A DNA stretch of 37,150 nucleotides, taken from the NCBI GenBank assembly GCA_004195315.1, contig SDWL01000001.1, positions 1 through 37,150 of the forward strand, given 5' to 3'. Shown here piece by piece: positions 17,335 through 24,242 of this stretch. A program made the translations under genes and the position numbers. Within the stretch, counting starts at the first letter, position 1. Each line of letters begins with the position of its first letter. This stretch comes from Lutibacter sp. (GTDB taxonomy: Bacteria > Bacteroidota > Bacteroidia > Flavobacteriales > Flavobacteriaceae). Under the pieces are notes generated by a model. That model worked only from the letters and a program-made list of their open reading frames with translations. It was not told the DNA's origin and did not search any database.

Positions 17335-18695
17335 ACAATTGCTCTTATAAATCCTTTATTATTGTTTATTAAATTCCTCTCTATTGAGTATGACGTCAAA
17401 TCTATATGCTCATCGTGTTTAGCATTTGGAAATGTAGCAACTTGTTTTAAAAACGCATCATTCCAATTACCCCTAACTAATTTAACTCTGCCCCCTTCAA
17501 TGTAAGGACTTGAACTCCTAGCCCTTTCAATCTTACTAACCTTTACAAATTCAGTCTGTAACTCCTTAACATTTAATCTCGTTTCTTTTTTTAATAACTG
17601 AGCTAATGACTTACCAGATGCTTTAGGTTCTAATAATATTAGTCTTACATTTAATCCAGTAGCATCAATATGTGGCTTTATAAAATCTCTTAGTTCTGGC
17701 ATCTCTAAATACTTGTCTATGCTTGACCAAATATATAAGTCATTCTTATAACTTCCTGATATTTGTATTCCAGTAGGATCATTTAATGTTACCTTTGTAT
17801 ACGCACCATCAATATACAATTCCCATTTAACATTGTTAGGCACTTCAGATTTATCAACTATTTCAAACCAAGCCTTTCTCCATTCACCTCCTTCATCTGG
17901 TGCTGGGGTCTGCATATATTGACCAGCGAATGTATAACGATCCGCTTGTCTAATCTGTTCTAATTCTTCAAATGTATGTTTATCCTCCCATAATGGTTGC
18001 TTATTGTCATCTAAAGCTGGTAAATTCAAGTGATACCAATCTTCACCAGAACCACCATCTAAAAGAAACCCACTCAGATCATCCTCATGTAACCTTTGCA
18101 TAATAATTATGATAGGCGTATCCCTATCATTTACCCTTGAACGTATTGTATTGTTATATCTATTATTAACAGCTTTGCGTTTAACATCGCTAAACGCATC
18201 ATCAGGTTTTAATGGATCATCAATTATAATAGCACCTCCAAAATCACTAAAACTATTATCCTTCCTTATATCAGGTAATCCAGCACCGAAACCAGTTATA
18301 GCACCACCAGCAGCAGTAGCATACAAACCCCCACCATCTTCTGTGAACCATTTCTTTTTACCTTGGGCATCTTTCTTCAGGTCCATACCCCATAACGACT
18401 GAAAAGCTTCACTTTGCATATACTCTTTAGCTTGACTTGAATTATCTAATGCTAAATCATCTGAATAAGATAGGTGTATAAACTTTGCTTGTGGGTTGTT
18501 GGCTAATCCCCACGGTATAAACATTTTTACAGCTATTTCAGTCTTTCCATATCTAGGGGGTATGTTAATTATTAGCCTTTTTATTTCACCTCTCGCTACC
18601 TTTTCTAATGTCTCAGTAATAGCAACAAAATGAGGAGCGACTTTAAAAGCCCTCCTTGTGTTTTCTTTAAACATATACCGAGTAAAGAAAAGCAA
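17331..18695 (-). CDS. terL: Terminase large subunit
   Basis: The 454-residue packaging motor has Walker A PPRYGKTE at 46-53, Walker B AIIIDDP at 155-161 and a coupling motif IIIIMQR at 195-201. The C-terminal nuclease shows YIDGAYT (Asp296), LLEPKASGKS (Glu357) and KHDEHIDLTSY (Asp428/432). It cuts concatemers and pumps DNA into the head. The first available start is TTG at 18695. The frame is open further up and encodes LKYKCENS just before, which matches the usual N-terminus of such enzymes as I remember them. No ATG, GTG or TTG exists there; CTA at 18719 overlaps the preceding stop. Confidence 0.95.
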   Translation of the reverse strand: MLFFTRYMFKENTRRAFKVAPHFVAITETLEKVARGEIKRLIINIPPRYGKTEIAVKMFIPWGLANNPQAKFIHLSYSDDLALDNSSQAKEYMQSEAFQSLWGMDLKKDAQGKKKWFTEDGGGLYATAAGGAITGFGAGLPDIRKDNSFSDFGGAIIIDDPLKPDDAFSDVKRKAVNNRYNNTIRSRVNDRDTPIIIIMQRLHEDDLSGFLLDGGSGEDWYHLNLPALDDNKQPLWEDKHTFEELEQIRQADRYTFAGQYMQTPAPDEGGEWRKAWFEIVDKSEVPNNVKWELYIDGAYTKVTLNDPTGIQISGSYKNDLYIWSSIDKYLEMPELRDFIKPHIDATGLNVRLILLEPKASGKSLAQLLKKETRLNVKELQTEFVKVSKIERARSSSPYIEGGRVKLVRGNWNDAFLKQVATFPNAKHDEHIDLTSYSIERNLINNNKGFIRAIV

Positions 18696-18715
18696 ACTGT
18701 TTTCACATTTGTATT

Positions 18716-19009
18716 TTAGTACTCTGTCTCTAATGCTTTATTTAACATTTTAACCTCCTCTTCTGATAATTTACCAGCTTCAAAGTTTCTGTTAATATTT
18801 TCTATTACTTCTTTAGGTTTACCAAATCTGTACTCCATATACAATTTAAGAGCGTTAAAGTTTCCGTCTTTTATTAGATCTTTAAGCTTCTCTATTACAT
18901 CATCCTGATTAATTATATTATCAAGCTTCTCAATTAAACGCAACTCATCCGCTTTTGGTTTACGCCCAGCGTTTTCTCTTACACCTCCGTTATCTTTTCT
19001 TTTATCCAT
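18716..19009 (-). CDS. terS: Terminase small subunit (putative)
   Basis: 97 residues from ATG at 19009; a longer TTG start at 19033 is possible but only adds MIKQSISI. The N-terminus GGVRENAGRKPKADELRLIE is the GGxRxGAGRPxK type of DNA-binding segment found in phage small terminases. It is followed by LDNIINQDDVIEKLKDL and YMEYRFGKPKEVIE. It lies directly before the large subunit. The expected role is recognising phage DNA and loading the motor. Confidence 0.82.
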   Translation of the reverse strand: MDKRKDNGGVRENAGRKPKADELRLIEKLDNIINQDDVIEKLKDLIKDGNFNALKLYMEYRFGKPKEVIENINRNFEAGKLSEEEVKMLNKALETEY

Positions 19010-19029
19010 AATTGAAATAGATTGTTTAA

Positions 19030-19254
19030 TCAATCCTTTAACTCTCTTTTTATATCCCTTTCATAGCAAAATATAGCATCATCGCATAAGTCTTCAACTT
19101 GTCCGTTATACGTGCTAATAAGTCTCCATTCATACGTTTTAGTCTCATTCATACTATCAGTTTGCGAAACTGTTACATACAATGTAGGCTCTATATATTC
19201 AGTTGAAATAATATACTCATCTTCCATATATGTATCTTTACCTATCGCTATCAT
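19030..19254 (-). CDS. First gene of the late unit, hypothetical (74 aa)
   Basis: 74 residues: MIAIGKDTYMEDEYIISTEY, then TLYVTVSQTDSMNETKTYEW and an acidic/Cys-containing end (LCDDAIFCYERDIK). Start ATG lies 14 bases after the 3' arm of the structured leader element. It is the promoter-proximal gene of the leftward operon and so the one most directly exposed to any leader control. No family recognised. Confidence 0.6.
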   Translation of the reverse strand: MIAIGKDTYMEDEYIISTEYIEPTLYVTVSQTDSMNETKTYEWRLISTYNGQVEDLCDDAIFCYERDIKRELKD

Positions 19255-19268
19255 ATTTATTTATTTTA

Positions 19269-19465
19269 AAAAGTTCTTTGCCTAAATTTCAGTAGGATAT
19301 TAAATTACATCATTTGATTATTTGGGATGCGACCACAGAATTTAATACATATACAATAAACACAACTGCTGATACAGTTTACAGATGAACAGCACCATAG
19401 CTATTGTATGGTTAGGCTCTGCGATAGCAAATTAGTCTGTATTTACCTTCAATCAAAGAACTTTT
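19269..19465 (-). ncRNA. Structured RNA candidate in the late-operon leader
   Basis: A 12-bp perfect outer stem (19269-19280 with 19454-19465, AAAAGTTCTTTG type) encloses several further helices. These are 19281-19284/19293-19296 (4 bp), 19298-19306/19339-19347 (9 bp perfect), 19308-19311/19326-19329, 19367-19371/19390-19394 (or the exclusive 19364-19368/19375-19379), and 19395-19399/19407-19411 (5 bp, 7-nt loop). The loop of the last (19400-19404) can pair with 19424-19428, giving an H-type pseudoknot. Minus orientation is preferred because a TAGGTTTG box lies just upstream and the late start codon just downstream. Helices were found by eye and no folding energy was computed. Confidence 0.55.
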
Positions 19466-19475
19466 ATTTATATTT

Positions 19476-19483
19476 CAAACCTA
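19476..19483 (-). promoter_or_regulatory. Possible -7 box for the late unit (TAGGTTTG)
   Basis: On the minus strand TAGGTTTG matches the Bacteroidota -7 consensus TAnnTTTG. Transcription would start near 19469, directly before the outer stem of the structured leader. No good TTG box sits at the expected distance upstream. A CCTAT/ATAGG hairpin (19512-19526) and two CTATGAAA copies (19513, 19531) lie just upstream and could be operator sites. Low to moderate confidence. Confidence 0.4.
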
Positions 19484-19618
19484 CCTTTCAATCTTCGGGT
19501 ATCTATTGTGCCCTATGAAAGATAGGAAAACTATGAAAACGCTAACATACGAAATATAAATGAATAAAACAAACTTTTTATTAGTTATTTTTAAAAATAA
19601 ATTATTTTATTATTTTAG

Positions 19619-19648
19619 TTGTTTATTTAAAAAAGATTTATATATTTG
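19619..19648 (+). promoter_or_regulatory. Early promoter (TTG - 19 bp - TATATTTG)
   Basis: TTG at 19619-19621 and TATATTTG at 19641-19648, with 19 bp between them, match the Bacteroidota vegetative promoter (-33 TTG, -7 TAnnTTTG). The ATG of the first early gene lies 27 bases downstream. The surrounding DNA is nearly all A and T. Box and spacing recur at 27195-27224. Confidence 0.75.
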
Positions 19649-19675
19649 CGTATAATTAATTTAAAACTATAAGAA

Positions 19676-19816
19676 ATGAAAAAATTTACAGAAACAACAA
19701 CACAAGAAGAAACAGTATTAGACACAATGATTAAAGATGCTCAGTGGAATTTTGATTATCATACAAGAAAATTAAAAGAGTACGAAGTAGTATTAAATAT
19801 CTTAAATAAAAAATAG
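19676..19816 (+). CDS. First early gene, small hypothetical (46 aa)
   Basis: The 46-residue frame starts MKKFTETTTQEETVLDTMI and ends VVLNILNKK; it is hydrophilic and helical. It begins 27 bases after the early promoter and its TAG is one base before the ATG of the AP2-like gene. First genes of phage early units often make host-takeover peptides; that is inference only. Confidence 0.6.
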   Translation: MKKFTETTTQEETVLDTMIKDAQWNFDYHTRKLKEYEVVLNILNKK

Positions 19817-19817
19817 T

Positions 19818-20030
19818 ATGAAATCAGAAAATTACAAAGGGGTTGATTTTGCAGATCCGAAACATCCAAGATTTAAGAATATTAAAAAAAGATGGGTAGC
19901 TCAGTTACAATATAGGGGTGTTAGATGGCGATGTCACTATCTTACAGAGCGTGAAGCTGCAATAGGTTATGATATGAGATTAATTAGATACGGATTAGAG
20001 CCGATAAACATTTTAAAAAAAGTAGTATGA
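19818..20030 (+). CDS. Stand-alone AP2-like DNA-binding domain
   Basis: 70 residues, of which about 7-65 fit an AP2 fold: NIKKRWVAQLQYRGVRWRCH (three strands), then LTEREAAIGYDMRLIRYG (helix) and the closing PINIL. In phages AP2 domains normally accompany HNH homing nucleases; here no nuclease is attached. It probably acts as a small DNA-binding regulator early in infection. It overlaps the next gene by four bases (ATGA). Confidence 0.72.
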   Translation: MKSENYKGVDFADPKHPRFKNIKKRWVAQLQYRGVRWRCHYLTEREAAIGYDMRLIRYGLEPINILKKVV

Positions 20031-20317
20031 ACAAGCAAGAAATTTTAAACGGTATTAAATCTATTAATTTAGATTGCTCAGACTTTGATCAAAACTTTGA
20101 AGGCGACCAACATTCAACATCAACTTGCAAAAAAGGAGTTGAAACAGAAAACTATAATATTGAAATAGAATTTGAAGAAATTGTAATGTGGACTGGGTAT
20201 GACGACTATGAGTTTGAAGCATTATTTTTAAGTGATGTTGTTATTATAGATATACACGGAAAAGATTACAGCGACAAAATTACAGATAACGAAATATTAA
20301 ACTGTATAAATTATTAA
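20027..20317 (+). CDS. Early hypothetical acidic protein (96 aa)
   Basis: 96 residues and very acidic (IEIEFEEIVMWTGYDDYEFE in the centre), with no membrane segment. ATGA overlap with the AP2-like gene indicates coupled translation. Small acidic early proteins are sometimes nucleic-acid mimics or inhibitors, but there is no direct evidence here. No family recognised. Confidence 0.62.
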   Translation: MNKQEILNGIKSINLDCSDFDQNFEGDQHSTSTCKKGVETENYNIEIEFEEIVMWTGYDDYEFEALFLSDVVIIDIHGKDYSDKITDNEILNCINY

Positions 20318-20319
20318 TT

Positions 20320-20640
20320 ATGAAAAAACTATTATTATTGATGTTGATTAGTTCAGCATCTTACGGACAGATAGCAGAGGATAAGAAATTACATTTTATA
20401 GTTGGTGCTGGTGTATCGGCTATTACATACGTAACAGTATTAGAAATTACCAACGACACTAAAAAGGCTTTTTGGTATTCTTTCGGAATGTCGGTATTAG
20501 CGGGTGTAACAAAGGAATTAATAGACCAGCGAGTGTATAAAGGATTTGATAGTAAGGATATATTAGCTACTTCATTAGGTGGAGTGTCAGTATCTTTTAC
20601 ATTTAATTTATTTGACAAACAACAAAAGAGAAGAAGATAG
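20320..20640 (+). CDS. Exported YfiM/DUF2279-like protein
   Basis: 106 residues with a clear signal peptide (MKKLLLLMLISSASYGQ). The mature part reads DKKLHFIVGAGVSAITYV, FWYSFGMSVLAGVTKELID and FDSKDILATSLGG. The order DKxxHF, GxxKExxD, xDxxDxxAxxxG is that of the small YfiM/DUF2279 periplasmic proteins and related VanZ-like folds. Two hydrophobic helices are present. Location in the early unit argues against a lysis role and may mean envelope modification or superinfection exclusion, which is inference. Confidence 0.68.
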   Translation: MKKLLLLMLISSASYGQIAEDKKLHFIVGAGVSAITYVTVLEITNDTKKAFWYSFGMSVLAGVTKELIDQRVYKGFDSKDILATSLGGVSVSFTFNLFDKQQKRRR

Positions 20641-20641
20641 T

Positions 20642-20806
20642 ATGAGAAAACAATTTTGGAATAGTATAGATGAGCATCCAATAGTAGGAGGTTATTATAG
20701 AAGTTGGGAAGAAGAACTAAAGATTAAAGAGAACATTAAACAACGTAAAGAAAAGAAACTTAAAGAAAAGAAACTTAAATCAATAAAAAATGAAAACAGT
20801 TTATAA
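20642..20806 (+). CDS. Small basic hypothetical protein (54 aa)
   Basis: The chosen start ATG at 20642 follows the preceding stop by one base; a longer frame from 20579 would run through that gene. The protein starts MRKQFWNSIDEHPIVGGYY and ends in a Lys-rich helix made by a perfect tandem 15-bp DNA repeat (20747-20761, 20762-20776) encoding KEKKL twice. It overlaps the next gene by 17 bases. Function unknown. Confidence 0.55.
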   Translation: MRKQFWNSIDEHPIVGGYYRSWEEELKIKENIKQRKEKKLKEKKLKSIKNENSL

Positions 20807-20978
20807 AATTATTATATCAATAGCAATAATAGCCTTATTTATGGCGGTAGTATATTATGGAGTTCAATTATTCTTTTGGATATTGTATTTATTATTAAAA
20901 TATCCTGTTTATTTTGGTTCTGCATTTGTTTTAATCGTTTCTTTGTTGTATATTCGTAAAACATTAAAAACTAAATAA
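20790..20978 (+). CDS. Small membrane protein (62 aa)
   Basis: 62 residues with two hydrophobic segments (about 7-37 and 39-55: IIISIAIIALFMAVVYYGV, then YFGSAFVLIVSLLYI) and basic ends. The topology would be a hairpin with both ends in the cytoplasm. It could be an early inner-membrane protein such as a superinfection-exclusion factor; no family recognised. Confidence 0.6.
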   Translation: MKTVYKIIISIAIIALFMAVVYYGVQLFFWILYLLLKYPVYFGSAFVLIVSLLYIRKTLKTK

Positions 20979-20980
20979 TT

Positions 20981-21595
20981 ATGGAATTAAAAGAATTAAA
21001 AAAAGTTATACCTCATAAATGGAGAGTGCAAAGTACTAATGAATATAATTCTCAATGTGTTGCTTATGTAGACGCAAGAGATGTGCAAGATTTATTAGAT
21101 GATGTTTGTGGTCCTGAAAATTGGCAATGTAAATTTCAAGAGCATAAAGGTAATTTATTTTGCAGTATTGGAATAAATATAGAGCAAAGAAGAAATGATA
21201 ATAGTGTTGACAGTATGGGATGGGTTTGGAAGTCAGATTGTGGAACTGAAAGCAATATAGAAAAACAAAAGGGAGAAAGTTCTGATGCTTTTAAACGTGC
21301 TGCTGTTATGTGGGGTATTGGTAGATTTTTATATTCTAAAAAGATTATTAAAATTAAAGAAGTTATTAAAGATAATAACGGTAAATATCACCCAGCACAA
21401 AATGGGAAACGTATTTGGGATGTAAATAAATATTGTAATGACTTAAATAAAAAACAAAAATTAGACGCTAAAGGTATGGACTTCTTAATTACACGTGGTA
21501 CAGTTGAACATATTAGCGATGCTTTTAAATTAAGAGATATTGAACCAGCACAAAAACTTTTATTAGATAAGCGATTAGCAGAATTAAAGAAATGA
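20981..21595 (+). CDS. Rad52/Rad22-like single-strand annealing protein
   Basis: 204 residues. Diagnostic order: YVDARDVQDLLDDVCGPENW (27-48), KGNLFCSIGI (56-65), MGWVWKSDCGTESN (79-92), then KGESSDAFKRAAVMWGIGRF (97-116). This is the Rad52/Rad22 family pattern. The protein would anneal complementary single strands during recombination-dependent replication. It is the first of a recombination group that includes DUF1367, an OB-fold DUF3127 protein and NinG. The C-terminal third (about 140-204) is a basic helical tail. Confidence 0.88.
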   Translation: MELKELKKVIPHKWRVQSTNEYNSQCVAYVDARDVQDLLDDVCGPENWQCKFQEHKGNLFCSIGINIEQRRNDNSVDSMGWVWKSDCGTESNIEKQKGESSDAFKRAAVMWGIGRFLYSKKIIKIKEVIKDNNGKYHPAQNGKRIWDVNKYCNDLNKKQKLDAKGMDFLITRGTVEHISDAFKLRDIEPAQKLLLDKRLAELKK

Positions 21596-21627
21596 AAAAT
21601 AGATTTATTAATTAAAACATTTGACTT

Positions 21628-21840
21628 ATGCCAACGGTAAACGCAACATTTAAAATAGATGAATTTCAACTTACAGAATTTGATAGTTGGTTTAGAAATC
21701 ATTATGATGTAGTAGATTTAAAAATACTACCCAATACAGAACAGTTGTATTTAAGCGACCCAATATTTAAGAAATTGGTACACAACGTTAGAACGTGTAC
21801 TAAATTGAGAGATGAGTATATTAATAAAGTTAATATATGA
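21628..21840 (+). CDS. Small early hypothetical protein (70 aa)
   Basis: 70 residues (MPTVNATFKIDEFQLTEFD at the start, a helical RTCTKLRDEYINKV at the end). It overlaps the DUF1367-like gene by four bases (ATGA), so it is translated with the recombination group. The strand-helix look suggests a small accessory partner of these proteins; no family recognised. Confidence 0.6.
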   Translation: MPTVNATFKIDEFQLTEFDSWFRNHYDVVDLKILPNTEQLYLSDPIFKKLVHNVRTCTKLRDEYINKVNI

Positions 21841-22250
21841 AATTCACAATAGTTAAACAACTTAACAACACTTTTAAAGTCGCTTACGATACTGACTACG
21901 ATAAAATAAAACGTATAAAAGTAGGTGACTTTTTAGAATGTGAAATTAAGAAGCCTCGAAATTATATGTTTCATAAAAAGTTCTTTGCATTGCTTAATAT
22001 GGTTTATCAAAACCAAGAAAGGTACAATAGTATAGATCATTTAAGGAATGATTTAACCATTGAAGCTGGATATTACACACTAAGGTATAACTTAGAAGGA
22101 AAACAAATATATGAAGCTGATAGTATCTCATTCTCACAAATGAATGAAGAGTCTTTTAGTGAATATTATAATAAATGTTTGGATGTTATAGTGAAATATT
22201 TTAATTTTGACAAACAAGATATAATTGAAAACGTAGAACAATATTTTTAA
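21837..22250 (+). CDS. DUF1367-like phage recombination-region protein
   Basis: 137 residues. KKPRNYMFHKKFFALLNMVY (39-58), NSIDHLRNDLTIEAGYYTL (64-82) and SISFSQMNEESFSEYYNKC (98-116) match DUF1367, a phage family usually coded beside NinB/NinG-type recombination genes. The biochemical role is not known; the context here supports a link to DNA recombination. Confidence 0.8.
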   Translation: MKFTIVKQLNNTFKVAYDTDYDKIKRIKVGDFLECEIKKPRNYMFHKKFFALLNMVYQNQERYNSIDHLRNDLTIEAGYYTLRYNLEGKQIYEADSISFSQMNEESFSEYYNKCLDVIVKYFNFDKQDIIENVEQYF

Positions 22251-22260
22251 ACAATAAATT

Positions 22261-22437
22261 ATGAGATTAATAACAGAAGAAGTCGGTAGAAACAGAGAGG
22301 GAATTAGATTAGTTAGAAATTATTTTATGTATGATGACAAAACTAATTATTTAGTAAAAGCACAGTCTTATTATACTAGAGAAGAAAAAAAATTAGCTAA
22401 ATTAAATTACAAAAAATCAAATAAATTATGGAAGTAA
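22261..22437 (+). CDS. Small basic hypothetical protein (58 aa)
   Basis: The frame starts MRLITEEVGRNREGIRLV and ends in a Lys-rich helix (TREEKKLAKLNYKKSNK). Its end overlaps the DUF3127 gene by ten bases. It lies within the recombination group; a nucleic-acid-binding role would fit the charge but is unproven. Confidence 0.58.
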   Translation: MRLITEEVGRNREGIRLVRNYFMYDDKTNYLVKAQSYYTREEKKLAKLNYKKSNKLWK

Positions 22438-22784
22438 ACGGAAGTATTAAAAGAATTAACGAAACTAAAACATACGGAGAAAGTGGTTTTAGAAAAAGGG
22501 AAATGGTTTTAACGACAAAAGACCAATACCCTCAAATGTTAAACATTGAATTTGTGCAAGATAAATGCGATATCTTAGATAAATATAAAGTAGATGACGA
22601 GGTTAAAATATCAATTAACTTAACTGGTAGGGAATGGATAAATCCACAAGGTGAAGCTGTTTATTTTAACGCTATACAAGGATGGAGGATTGAGAAAATG
22701 GAAGGTATGCAAACACCACCACCATTAGCACCTGTTGGAGATGCATTGAATGAAAGTAATGAAGTTTCAGATATCCCATTTTAA
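22428..22784 (+). CDS. DUF3127-like OB-fold (SSB-like) protein
   Basis: 118 residues with the pattern of DUF3127: VNGSIKRINE, FRKREMVLTTKDQYPQMLNI, VDDEVKISINLTGREW, YFNAIQGWRIEKM. The fold is an OB barrel. The extreme C-terminus SDIPF imitates the acidic DxPF tip of single-strand binding proteins that recruits partners. It most likely coats single-stranded DNA with the Rad52-like protein. Confidence 0.83.
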   Translation: MEVNGSIKRINETKTYGESGFRKREMVLTTKDQYPQMLNIEFVQDKCDILDKYKVDDEVKISINLTGREWINPQGEAVYFNAIQGWRIEKMEGMQTPPPLAPVGDALNESNEVSDIPF

Positions 22785-22786
22785 TT

Positions 22787-22966
22787 ATGGAAAATCTACC
22801 ATTTGTAATATGGCTTATTGGTTATCCTTTAGCAAGTTCTATTACTAGATATTTAGCACAAAAAACTAAAAGATTAAACAAAGAAGAACCTTATAGCTAT
22901 AATGTTTTACTTGCAGGATCTATAATTGATTTAATAATATGGATTGTAATAGCTAATATATTATAA
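22787..22966 (+). CDS. Small membrane protein (59 aa)
   Basis: 59 residues with two hydrophobic stretches (FVIWLIGYPLASSITRYL and LLAGSIIDLIIWIVIANIL) separated by a basic loop. The start is two bases after the DUF3127 stop and its TAA overlaps the NinG start (TAATG). Tight packing supports a genuine gene. Function unknown. Confidence 0.6.
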   Translation: MENLPFVIWLIGYPLASSITRYLAQKTKRLNKEEPYSYNVLLAGSIIDLIIWIVIANIL

Positions 22967-23514
22967 TGACTAAGATAAGAAAAAAGCGGTGTAAGTTATG
23001 TAATAAACAATTTACGCCGTTTAATTCTTTTCAGCGAGTCTGCTCAGTAGGTTGCGCCATTGAATTAACTAAACAAATTAAGAAAGAAAATGACGCTACT
23101 ATTGAGTTACTTGTAAAGAAGAAAAAAGAACGTGTAGCATTAGGTACTGTTTTAGGCTACACAAAAACAAAAGTTCATCAGTACATTAGACTAAGAGATA
23201 AACATAAGCCTTGTATAAGTTGCGGTACTGAATGGAAAGATGATTTTGACGCTGGACATTTTTATTCAGCAGCAAAATACACATCGATTAAATTTGATTT
23301 ACATAATATAAACGGTCAGTGCATTCAATGTAACAGATTTAAAGAAGGGAACTTTGACGAATATAGTTTAAACCTACCTAATAGAATTGGTATATCAAAC
23401 TATAACAAACTTGTTAAACGTGCTAAAAATAGTAAGAAAACGATTAAGAAGTATAATAGAGAGGAACTTAAAGAAATACAAAATGAAATCAAAAGAAAAA
23501 CTAAAGAGTTATAG
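22966..23514 (+). CDS. ninG: NinG/Rap-like recombination nuclease
   Basis: 182 residues. The N-terminal zinc site uses Cys9, Cys12, Cys26 and Cys30. The second part is an HNH-like core with Cys83/Cys86, DAGHFYSAA (His98), LHNINGQCIQCNRF (His113, Cys119, Cys122). This is the layout of lambda NinG (Rap), a structure-specific endonuclease that cuts D-loops and Holliday junctions. The C-terminus is a basic helix. It completes the recombination set. Confidence 0.88.
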   Translation: MTKIRKKRCKLCNKQFTPFNSFQRVCSVGCAIELTKQIKKENDATIELLVKKKKERVALGTVLGYTKTKVHQYIRLRDKHKPCISCGTEWKDDFDAGHFYSAAKYTSIKFDLHNINGQCIQCNRFKEGNFDEYSLNLPNRIGISNYNKLVKRAKNSKKTIKKYNREELKEIQNEIKRKTKEL

Positions 23515-23620
23515 ATTTGATAGTAATGAATGGTTTGATGTAATAGTTGAAGCAGAAGATTTTGAAAGAGCAAAAATTAGATATAATAAATTATTACGTA
23601 AAAAAGAACATAGAATATGA
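23483..23620 (+). CDS. Small hypothetical protein (45 aa)
   Basis: The best start is ATG at 23483 inside the end of ninG, rather than the longer frame from 23387. The product reads MKSKEKLKSYRFDSNEWFDV then EAEDFERAKIRYNKLLRKK. It overlaps the next gene by four bases (ATGA). The VEAEDFERAKI tract recalls domains that accompany acyl or nucleic-acid binding, but I make no family call. Confidence 0.55.
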   Translation: MKSKEKLKSYRFDSNEWFDVIVEAEDFERAKIRYNKLLRKKEHRI

Positions 23621-23775
23621 CATCACATATACACTCATCAAAAAAACACAAAGGTATATTCTTTGTAAACGGAAAAATAATAAGTTTAAGAGATTATAGG
23701 CTATGTAGATATAACGATTTAACACCAGTGGAAATAGAACACTTTGAGCACTATTTAAGAGCTAACAAATTATAG
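23617..23775 (+). CDS. Small hypothetical protein (52 aa)
   Basis: The frame starts MTSHIHSSKKHKGIFFVNGK and ends EHFEHYLRANKL. It is His-rich and basic at the N-terminus. ATGA overlap upstream and a one-base gap to the next ATG show it is part of the same translated chain. No family recognised. Confidence 0.55.
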   Translation: MTSHIHSSKKHKGIFFVNGKIISLRDYRLCRYNDLTPVEIEHFEHYLRANKL

Positions 23776-23776
23776 T

Positions 23777-24154
23777 ATGAAAACAGAAAATGAAGTTGAA
23801 GATGTTTTATTTTATTTTTACAATAACAATGATAACAGGTCAGCAGTTATTGCTAAGAAACTTAATATCAATTTATCTAAAGTTAGTCAAATTATAGAAT
23901 TAGATTTGTCTAAAAAACGTAATTATATGCCTAGCCTTAAAGTGGAAAGAAAAGGTAGTATTAAAAACAGAAAGCCTATTAGAGCGTATAATGATGACGA
24001 CAAACTACTCGGTGAGTTTCCATCTCTTTTAGATTGCGCCAAAAAATTAGGAGTTAATCCAGGCTGTATATCAAAATATTTATCAGGATTAGGAGGAGAT
24101 GGTTTATTTATTACCCATAAAGGACAACGTAAAATAAGATATGAGTTATTGTAA
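23777..24154 (+). CDS. HTH plus NUMOD1-like DNA-binding protein
   Basis: 125 residues. Part one (1-45) looks like a helix-turn-helix (AVIAKKLNINLSKVSQIIEL). Part two (about 68-105) matches NUMOD1: RAYNDDDKLLGEFPSLLDCA then KLGVNPGCISKYLSG. NUMOD1 modules are usually tails of homing nucleases; here no nuclease is present, so a regulator is likelier. It is the last gene before the kissing-loop element, which it might control. Confidence 0.68.
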   Translation: MKTENEVEDVLFYFYNNNDNRSAVIAKKLNINLSKVSQIIELDLSKKRNYMPSLKVERKGSIKNRKPIRAYNDDDKLLGEFPSLLDCAKKLGVNPGCISKYLSGLGGDGLFITHKGQRKIRYELL

Positions 24155-24242
24155 CTTTTATAGATACTTTTAGTACTTATGTCGATACTTTTAATTTATA
24201 ATAAATTAGATTATATGATATATATTTTGTATATTGAGAGCT

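Noticed and set aside
19269..19465. tmRNA, group I intron or tRNA cluster in the control region
   Set aside because: No CCA end, no tRNA-like arms, no P7 core, and no split gene flanks the region.
19269..19465. Homologue of phi29 packaging RNA
   Set aside because: Only size and closeness to terminase genes agree; no sequence or helix correspondence was established, so it stays a speculation in the finding.
20579..20641. Longer start for the 54-residue basic protein
   Set aside because: It would overlap the exported protein by 62 bases; the ATG at 20642 directly after that stop is more natural.
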